NCBI RefSeq assembly: GCF_027409185.1
Contig: NC_084467.1
Location: forward strand, 15,986,501-16,050,500
Direction: 5' to 3'
Source of the DNA: Cynocephalus volans
Lineage: Eukaryota > Chordata > Mammalia > Dermoptera > Cynocephalidae
Length of the DNA stretch: 64,000 nucleotides
The notes beneath the pieces were generated by a model that was given only the letters and a program-made list of their open reading frames with translations, was not told where the DNA came from and did not search any database. Position 1 is the stretch's first letter. Each line of letters begins with the position of its first letter. Position numbers and translations under genes: made by a program. Below are positions 60,601 through 64,000 of this stretch, in pieces.

Positions 60601-63600
60601 GTGCCTCCCCCGTGGTCCTGCGTGTCCTCTCATCATCTCATCTCCAGGGCAACTGCGAGTAACATTCAAGTTTCCTTTCAGTGGCACTGACCTCGCCCTA
60701 TTATCACTCGGTCACCTTTACAAATTAATACTCAGACACAAATCTCACGGCCAGGTTGGGGGTCCACATGGGAGAGACAGCAGCACAGAGGTGACGGTGA
60801 ATGCCATGAGACCAGGTGAAACCCCCTCAGCAGCGAGTGTAGACAGAGGAGAGGGCTTGGGACTGACACTGGGGATAGCCCGGCGGTGGCGTTAGGAGGT
60901 AGGGAGAGGGGAGGCCTGGGGGCCGGCGGGGGAGCAGCTGGAGAGGCAGGAGGGGAAGCAGGACCCCGGGTGACCAGGAAGCCAGAGTTCCAAGAGGGAG
61001 ACCAGCCAAGCCAATCGATGCGGAGAGGCAAGGCGAGGCCTGCCTGAGGACGGGCCACCAGCGACAGGGCAGCTTCAGTGGGGAGGGGGAGAAATGGGAC
61101 CAGAAAAAGGAGACAAATGTGCCAAGTTTTGCTACAAGGGAAGGAGAGAAATTGGCCAGTGACCAGAGGGAGGACTGGGGTGGAGGGGTGCGGGGTGGGG
61201 AGCGCACAGAGCCCGGGGTGGGACACCCTGGTGTCCAGCCCCCTGGAAGCGCTAGCAGGTGTGTCGTGTGTGGAGCCCTTTGGGCCAACTCCGTGCCAAG
61301 CCCACACACCCACTCTCAGGGACTCTCCCACCTGCCTCCCAACCACACAAGGCAGGTGCCGTTATTCTCTCCACTTTACAGATGAGTAAACTGAGGCTCA
61401 CAGGGGCTAAGCTGCTTATCCAAGGAGCGAGAGGTGAGCTGGCTGTTCACTGCTTGGCTCTCAGCTCTGCCCAGCACCACCCGGCCACTTCAGCTTGCTG
61501 AGCTCCACGCTCCTAATCCGGGAAGACAGGACGCCAGCAGCCCCGACCCCAGAAGGCCGTTCAAATATTAGCTGCTGGGTTTGGGGAGCCACCAGCAGAG
61601 CCTCCCCACCCCCTCCTGGTACCTCTCACCACTTCTGCCTCTGTCCTCGCCTTACGAATCTAGGGGTGGGTAGGGTCAGGGGGAACAGAGGAAGAGGGGG
61701 AAGGCAAATGCCAGCCTGGAACCCCTCTTTGTGGTGTTCGAGGCCCCTCCACTCCAGCACCACCAGCCTCTGCCTGACCGTCTCCCACCAGCCTCCTCCC
61801 TATGCAGCCAGCAGAAGTACTTCCAGTTCCCCAAATGCACCCTTAGAGTTTGGTGCATCTATGCACACACTGGCCACTCTCATCCTAACAGAGAAATTTC
61901 TTATCCTCCAAGAGGCAGCTCAATCACTGTCTACTCTGTGAAGCCTTCCCTGACTGACCACATCCCCCTGCAAATAAACCTTGCATGTACTTCTTTCTAC
62001 CCTGCACAGCCCTCTGCCCCAGAGTTTGTCTTGCTGCACGTGATGGTCTGCTGGAGTGTCCTTCTCTCCCAGGAGGTCAGCTACCCCCCGATATGATTCA
62101 TCTCTGTCTCCAGTGCCCAGCACAGGTCCACCCACAGAGGAGGTGCTCAGGGAACTTTGGATGGATGGATGGACGGATGGATGCGTAAAAAGATAAAAGA
62201 ATGGATGACGGGATGGAATGAACGAATGGGTGGATATATGGATGGAAGGCTGGATTGGTGGGTGGTCAGAACGGGTGAATGGATGAGTAGATTAAATGGA
62301 TGGAAGGATAGATGGATGGGTGGGTGGGTGGTTGGAAGAAGGAAGGAAGGAAGAGAGGAAGAATGGACAGATGGATGGACAGGTGAATGAAAGGATGGAA
62401 AGACGGAAGGAAGGAAGGGTGGATGGATGGATGGGTGTATCAGTGAGTGTTGGGTAGATGGATGGACGGACGGACGAGTAGATGGAAGGAAGTAAGGTAA
62501 GTTGGATGGGTGAATGAATGAATGGGTGGATGGATGAATAGATGGGTGAAGTGGTGGATGGATAGATGGGCAGATGGATGGATGGGTGGATGGGTGAATA
62601 GATGGGTGGGTGGGTGGATGGGTGGATGGGTGAATAGAAGAGAGGGTAGATGTATGGATGGGTGGGTGGGAAGGTGGGTAGGCTGATGACAGGGGAGGTG
62701 GAGAAATGGGTAAACAGCTGGATGGAGAGGAGGGTGGGTGGGAGGTGGACGAATGGACAGATGGACCCAGGCTCTTTTGTGATCCATTCCCCAAGAGATT
62801 CTAAGATAAAGAAAACCTTAGAATCCCTCCATCCAAGGGCCCTGCAGTCCTCTGCCCCAGGGGTGCATTTCCACCTGTCAGATGACAGCTGAGCGCCTGG
62901 GCGTGAAAGCTGCGATGACAAGTGCCCAGCTGGGAGCAGGGGCGGGACGTGGGAAGCGAGTCACCCAGCTGCTGAGCAATGCAGCATCACGACGCTGCCA
63001 GAGACAGCAGGCAGACGGGAGGATGACGATGAGCAGCCCGCAGTGGAGAGCAGGTCACAAGCCTGCGATAGATGGGCCAGGCCAGACAGACTGGCCTCTT
63101 CCTGGGCACTGACAAGCAGATGCCAACCAGGGCTGTCCCTGACTATTCAAAAGACACGCTCACATGAAGTTGAGGGGAGGTGAGGATATGGCTTCCACCA
63201 CGTCTCAGATGGAAGTGGAGGCAGGAGGACAGGGAAGAAACCTTTGTCCTCGGCCCTGACCCTCCCTGCCACGTGCCCCGGCTGTCCTACCCGACAGGCT
63301 GCTGGGGCTCATCTGCTGGGCCAGGATGGCCTTCAGCTTCTTGATCTCCTCCTGGTACTCGCGAAGGAGTGCGTCCTTGGGGTCTTCATTGATGCGTGGC
63401 TTGTTCTTGATGTTCTTGGCTCGGTTGGCGTAGCGCAGCGTGCTCAGCGTCTCGTCGTAATTGTTGTCGGCGGGTGACAGGCAGGCCACCATCAGCGTCT
63501 TGGTGTTGCCACCCAGCGAGTCCTGCAGCAGCCGCGTCAGCTTCGAGTCCCGGAAGGGGATGTGTTTGCAGCGCCCATCCACCAGGGCCGAGATGACGTT

Positions 63601-63743
63601 GCCCAGCGCCGACAGTGACAAGTTGATCTTGGTGGCCTCCTTGAGCCGCTCCCCTGTGGCACCCGTCTTGGACTGCCGCTCGCTGCCCGCCAGGTCCACC
63701 AAGTTCAGCTTGCCTGCCCGGAGGTGGTCCTTGCCCCGCTCAT
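36782..63743 (-). CDS. KIF17: KIF17, kinesin-2 family motor, 3' part (human exons 5-15), 5' end outside the window
   Basis: Homodimeric plus-end kinesin that moves NMDA-receptor vesicles in dendrites and works in cilia. Exons in transcript order: 63291-63743, 59058-59167, 55658-55805, 53529-54085, 52662-52742, 51355-51560, 49075-49306, 41272-41530, 40061-40134, 38136-38253, 36782-36960. They sum to 2417 nt, one open frame of 804 aa plus a partial first codon. Visible: the second half of the motor domain with switch II ([10 protein letters not shown]), the neck, coiled coils in exons 6-7 and 11-12, a long Glu/Ser-rich linker, and a basic C-terminal nuclear/ciliary localisation motif KRKKSKS ending GSEPL. 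Switch I, P-loop and the start codon lie beyond position 64000. Human is 1029 aa, so about 225 residues are missing at the N-terminus. Confidence 0.97.
37195..37330 (+). repeat. MIR SINE
   Basis: CCCTGGGTTCAAAGCCCAGC, CCTTGGGCAAGCCACTTCAC and CTCAGTTTCCTCCTCTGC. KIF17 intron 14. Confidence 0.8.
37482..37595 (-). mobile_element. tRNA-Ile-type SINE, single unit
   Basis: On the - strand GAGCTGGCTGGCTAGCGCAG, TTGGTTAGAG, CTGATAACACCAAGG, GGTTTGATCCC and a GTTTT-type tail. Perfect 12 bp duplication GCTTTTAGTTTT at 37470-37481 and 37596-37607. Confidence 0.92.
37890..38075 (-). repeat. MIR SINE, minus orientation
   Basis: ACTGAGCACCGAATATGTGC, TCATTTTACAGCTGAGGAAAC and GAACCCACATCTATGTGACT. Confidence 0.8.
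38136..38253 (-). CDS. KIF17: KIF17 exon 14
   Basis: Encodes [19 protein letters not shown] through [15 protein letters not shown] plus a split codon. The acceptor is a tandem CAGCAG: using the upstream AG (exon start 38256) would add one Gln before EEDRY. The stretch before it is purine-rich, so the polypyrimidine tract is weak. Confidence 0.9.
38740..39215. repeat. Old interspersed repeat, family not assigned
   Basis: AGCCATGCCTGAAACTGG, GGAACCAATAAATTCCC and AAAGCATTCTGACATA resemble the end of an ancient LTR or L1-associated repeat. KIF17 intron 13. Confidence 0.4.
39450..39675. repeat. hAT-type DNA element
   Basis: ATCAGCAGATTGTGGCCTAC, AAATCTGGCCCACAGACTG and AGTTTGCTGACCCCTGC are the inverted-repeat-bounded pattern of a common hAT MITE. 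Related to the fragment in the PINK1 3' UTR. Confidence 0.7.
40061..40134 (-). CDS. KIF17: KIF17 exon 13
   Basis: Encodes [19 protein letters not shown] and GEPNM, ending on ATG before GTAAGG. It has one extra Gly (NGGEPNM) compared with my recollection of human NGEPNM. Confidence 0.9.
40760..40900 (+). repeat. MIR SINE
   Basis: GTGATTCTGCAAATCACTTAC, CTCTGAGATTCGGTTTCCTC and ACAGGCTTGTTGTAAGAATG. KIF17 intron 13. Confidence 0.7.
40915..41105 (-). repeat. MIR SINE, minus orientation
   Basis: GAAGCACTTACTATGTGCTC, CCCCATTTCACAGATGAGGA and GTCACACAGGTAATG. KIF17 intron 12; two MIRs lie back to back here. Confidence 0.85.
41272..41530 (-). CDS. KIF17: KIF17 exon 12
   Basis: Encodes [19 protein letters not shown], the [19 protein letters not shown] coiled-coil part and [19 protein letters not shown]. 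The donor was set at GTCAGG after PV+G, because only that choice joins exon 13 in frame (SLPVAVPTG). An alternative GTAGGT donor 4 nt earlier would shift the frame. Confidence 0.9.
42440..45005 (-). repeat. L1M-type LINE, ORF2 remnant to 3' end
   Basis: Continuous reverse L1 text: TGTGGTCTTTTGTGTCTGGC, TTTCTCCACATCCTCACC, GTGATCTATATGTCTATTC. A - strand open stretch at 43883-44134 reads [20 protein letters not shown] and [18 protein letters not shown], the C-terminal part of L1 ORF2. Broken by stops elsewhere, so not active. A 66 bp TA-flanked element is inserted at 43331-43396. Confidence 0.88.
43331..43396. mobile_element. Mariner-type miniature element nested in L1
   Basis: Flanked by TA on both sides (43329-43330, 43397-43398), at a point where the L1 text is otherwise continuous. 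Left arm GGTACTTCAAAAAGTTCGTG and GAAA; the right arm, reversed, reads CAAGGGTACATGGAAAAAT, i.e. the same palindrome lacking about 12 bp. Confidence 0.6.
45030..46594 (+). repeat. Second L1M-type 3' segment
   Basis: AT-rich forward L1 3' text: CCATGTTCGTGGACAGAAAAA, GGAGTATTATGTAGCTATAAA, AAGCTAAGTGGAAGAAAG. Oriented head to head with the preceding minus-strand L1. Confidence 0.75.
46595..46652. repeat. (GT)29 microsatellite
   Basis: GT dinucleotides over 58 bp with a single T-to-C interruption near 46637. KIF17 intron 11. Confidence 0.95.
47210..47835 (+). repeat. MaLR/ERVL-type LTR
   Basis: AAGACTTTGCAAATGAAATTA, GGGAGATTACCCTGGATCAT, AATGCAGGCGGCCTCTGGAA and TTTGCTACAGCAGCAACAG are the ordered pieces of an ancient mammalian LTR family. 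Confidence 0.7.
48780..48965 (+). repeat. L2 3' end fragment
   Basis: GAATGTGAGCTTGACCACAGC and AAGCACTTAATAAATGCTTGG. Confidence 0.65.
49075..49306 (-). CDS. KIF17: KIF17 exon 11: second coiled coil
   Basis: Encodes [19 protein letters not shown], the basic stretch [17 protein letters not shown] and [19 protein letters not shown], ending MQRR before GTGAGG. Confidence 0.97.
49400..49510 (-). repeat. MIR SINE, minus orientation
   Basis: CCACTTCACAGACAGGTAAAC, GGGGAAGCTGCTTGCCCAGC. KIF17 intron 10. Confidence 0.65.
50080..50340 (+). repeat. L2-like fragment
   Basis: ACACCCAGGCCTGTTCCCAC, TCTGTGAAGCCTTCCCCGAT in the L2 order. Confidence 0.65.
50340..50620 (-). repeat. MIR SINE, minus orientation
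   Basis: CCCATTTTGCAGATGAGCAG, GAGGCAGGACGGGAACCCAG. Confidence 0.7.
51355..51560 (-). CDS. KIF17: KIF17 exon 10
   Basis: Encodes [19 protein letters not shown], the [15 protein letters not shown] segment and VDQQQVLA plus a split Arg codon. Confidence 0.95.
51720..52150 (+). repeat. L2 fragment
   Basis: CCTTAAACTGCAGGCTGATC, AACCCCTCAGGGCTTCTCAT and CAGGACCTTGGCATTTGCTG. KIF17 intron 9. Confidence 0.7.
52530..52625 (-). repeat. MIR fragment, minus orientation
   Basis: TCATGGATGAGGAAACTGAGG and GGAGTCTCACAGGAAGTTGG, ending about 35 bp outside exon 9 of KIF17. Confidence 0.6.
52662..52742 (-). CDS. KIF17: KIF17 exon 9
   Basis: 27 codons, [19 protein letters not shown] through FLPRT, phase 0 at both ends, so it could be skipped without a frame change. 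Donor GTGAGT. Confidence 0.92.
52910..53075 (-). repeat. MIR SINE, minus orientation
   Basis: GACAGATGAGGAAACCGAGG, GACTTGAACCCAGGTCTGTC. KIF17 intron 8. Confidence 0.8.
53529..54085 (-). CDS. KIF17: KIF17 exon 8: long variable linker
   Basis: 185 codons beginning (E)[19 protein letters not shown], with three KAEV/RAEV-like units. A Ser/Glu/Pro-rich low-conservation stretch follows, then the conserved [19 protein letters not shown]. The reading frame is open throughout. The acceptor at 54086 and donor at 53528 keep frame with both neighbours. Confidence 0.94.
54270..54560 (+). repeat. L2-like fragment
   Basis: CTTCCAGGAAGCCTTCCCTG and GCCCAGCTCAGGGCTC in L2 order. KIF17 intron 7. Confidence 0.6.
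55355..55570 (+). repeat. MIR SINE
   Basis: CTGCCTGGGTTCAGATCCTG, CCAGCTGTGTGACCGGGGG and TTGTCTATAAAATGAGGGGA. Nearly full length; ends about 90 bp from KIF17 exon 7. Confidence 0.9.
55658..55805 (-). CDS. KIF17: KIF17 exon 7: coiled coil
   Basis: Encodes [19 protein letters not shown] through LKESLRKET plus a split codon. Heptad-like Leu/charged spacing indicates a coiled coil. Confidence 0.96.
56120..56665 (+). repeat. L2 LINE 3' end
   Basis: CTGTCAGTGGCTCCCCATG, GACCTAAGCCCTCAACATG, CACTCCTGGACACGCC, and the end CCTAGCACAGAGCAGGGACT plus CAATAAATATCTG. Well-preserved L2 order. KIF17 intron 6. Confidence 0.85.
56960..57120 (-). repeat. MIR SINE, minus orientation
   Basis: CATTCTGCAGATGAGGAGAC, CCTGCCCCAGGTCATGGAGC. 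Confidence 0.65.
57650..57685. repeat. G36 homopolymer
   Basis: 36 uninterrupted G residues, preceded by GGGC. KIF17 intron 6. Confidence 0.95.
58800..58970 (+). repeat. MIR SINE
   Basis: CCAAGTTCAAATCCCATCTC, TAGCTGTGTGACCTTGAGCA and CTCAGCTTTCTCAGC. It ends about 90 bp from KIF17 exon 6. Confidence 0.85.
59058..59167 (-). CDS. KIF17: KIF17 exon 6
   Basis: Encodes [19 protein letters not shown] through AEKQLIRE, a linker leading into the first coiled coil. Ends on a whole codon before GTGAGA. Confidence 0.95.
59395..60200. repeat. Old mammalian interspersed repeat, copy 3
   Basis: GCGAAGGCCCCAAGGCAGGC, GCTGCTGTGTGGAGAATGCA, GACGACCCCGAGGTTTGTGG in the same order as the copy at 29860-30620. 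Interrupted by a SINE at 59559-59738. Confidence 0.5.
59559..59738 (+). mobile_element. tRNA-Ile-type SINE, two units (subtype A)
   Basis: GGCCGGCCCATGGCTCACTC, CTGATAACACCAAGG, GGTTCGGATCC, then GATGGCCGGTTAGCTCAACG, CTGACAACACCAAGTC and an A-rich tail. Flanks AAGCAGCGCTGG (59547) and AAGCAGCACTGG (59739) differ at one base. KIF17 intron 5; the best forward-strand example of the two-unit layout. Confidence 0.93.
60210..61350. other. KIF17 intron 5, part without named elements
   Basis: GC-rich intronic sequence; no exon, RNA gene or repeat recognised. Long open frames here on both strands have no similarity I recognise and odd composition. Confidence 0.5.
61350..61460 (-). repeat. MIR fragment, minus orientation
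   Basis: CTCCACTTTACAGATGAGTA and AACTGAGGCTCACAGGGGC. Confidence 0.65.
61740..62145 (+). repeat. L2 LINE 3' end
   Basis: CTCTGTGAAGCCTTCCCTGA, TCTCCAGTGCCCAGCACAGG and GGAGGTGCTCAGGGAAC, running directly into the GGAT tandem array. Confidence 0.7.
62156..62760. repeat. Degenerate GGAT/GGTG tandem array, about 600 bp
   Basis: GGAT, GAAT, GGTG and GGAAG tetramers and relatives repeat throughout. The + strand is almost free of C. Lies in KIF17 intron 5, starting at the tail of an L2. Confidence 0.93.
63291..63743 (-). CDS. KIF17: KIF17 exon 5: C-terminal half of the motor domain
   Basis: Starts [19 protein letters not shown], carrying the switch II motif DLAGSER. It continues with helix alpha-4 ([15 protein letters not shown]), the [15 protein letters not shown] segment and the neck region [19 protein letters not shown]. 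It ends MSPSSLS plus a split codon. All motor motifs in this half are intact. Confidence 0.97.
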
Positions 63744-63859
63744 CTGCAGAGAGACCCGGCAGAGGGGCGGGGGCCTTAGGCGAACCCCCACGACCATGCG
63801 GGCAGTTAGCCACTGGGTACTGACTGCCCGCCAGCCACCGAGGGTTTCATTTCAGCCAT

Positions 63860-64000
63860 ACAGGAGGCCCATGAAGGAGATGGCATTATTGTATCCATCT
63901 TACAGATGAGAAAACTGAGGCTGAGAAAGGGTATGAGACTTGCCCAAGGCCACACAGCTGCTAAGAGATGGAGCCAAGATCAGAACCCAGGGCTGTCTGA
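63860..64000 (-). repeat. MIR SINE, minus orientation, cut by window end
   Basis: CATCTTACAGATGAGAAAAC, CTTGCCCAAGGCCACACAGC and AGAACCCAGGGCTGTCTGA. KIF17 intron 4. Confidence 0.85.

Noticed and set aside
62156-62760. CRISPR-like array
   Set aside because: Simple tetranucleotide repeats without spacers, in a mammalian intron.
62147-62921. Overlapping open frames of over 200 aa on the - strand, rich in His/Pro/Ser/Ile
   Set aside because: They are readings of the GGAT tandem array; a C-poor strand lacks stops by composition, and all frames give repeats.

Overview
This is a stretch of a placental mammal nuclear chromosome carrying three genes: PINK1 (+ strand, complete), DDOST (- strand, complete) and the 3' two thirds of KIF17 (- strand, running off the right edge). 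The order and orientations are those of human 1p36.12. All 30 coding exons were placed by following protein continuity across GT-AG junctions and comparing with the human proteins from memory; no alignment was run. The spliced frames stay open throughout: PINK1 584 aa, DDOST 438 aa, KIF17 804 aa of C-terminal sequence.

The organism is probably a colugo (Dermoptera). The youngest interspersed repeats are short SINEs that are simply one or two tRNA-Ile-like units plus an A-rich tail. Nine copies occur here, and five are flanked by perfect 12-18 bp target-site duplications. That is the layout described for the CYN SINEs of colugos. No Alu, B1/B2, ERE or carnivore SINE was seen. The assignment is an inference from repeats.

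Layout: 1-9500 is intergenic DNA with old MIR, MaLR LTR and L1 pieces and one SINE. 9490-10290 is the PINK1 CpG-island promoter. 9652-23207 is the PINK1 coding span (8 exons). Intron 3 holds a well-preserved 344 bp solo LTR of a class II (IAP-like) endogenous retrovirus in the sense orientation, with a perfect 6 bp duplication. PINK1 and DDOST converge tail to tail, with probable poly(A) signals about 440 bp apart. 24891-33910 is the DDOST coding span (11 exons) with its CpG island and promoter at 33430-34230. 33911-36781 is intergenic. 36782-64000 is KIF17 (11 exons, equivalent to human exons 5-15). Its largest intron holds an AT-rich block of two head-to-head L1s, and others hold a G36 homopolymer and a roughly 600 bp GGAT-type tandem array.

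The genes are not a functional pathway. PINK1 is a mitochondrial ubiquitin kinase, DDOST a subunit of the ER oligosaccharyltransferase, and KIF17 a dendritic and ciliary kinesin-2 motor. I found no novel gene system. The most noteworthy items are the SINE family and its two subtypes, the IAP-like solo LTR inside PINK1, a nested mariner-type miniature element, and small coding and splicing differences.
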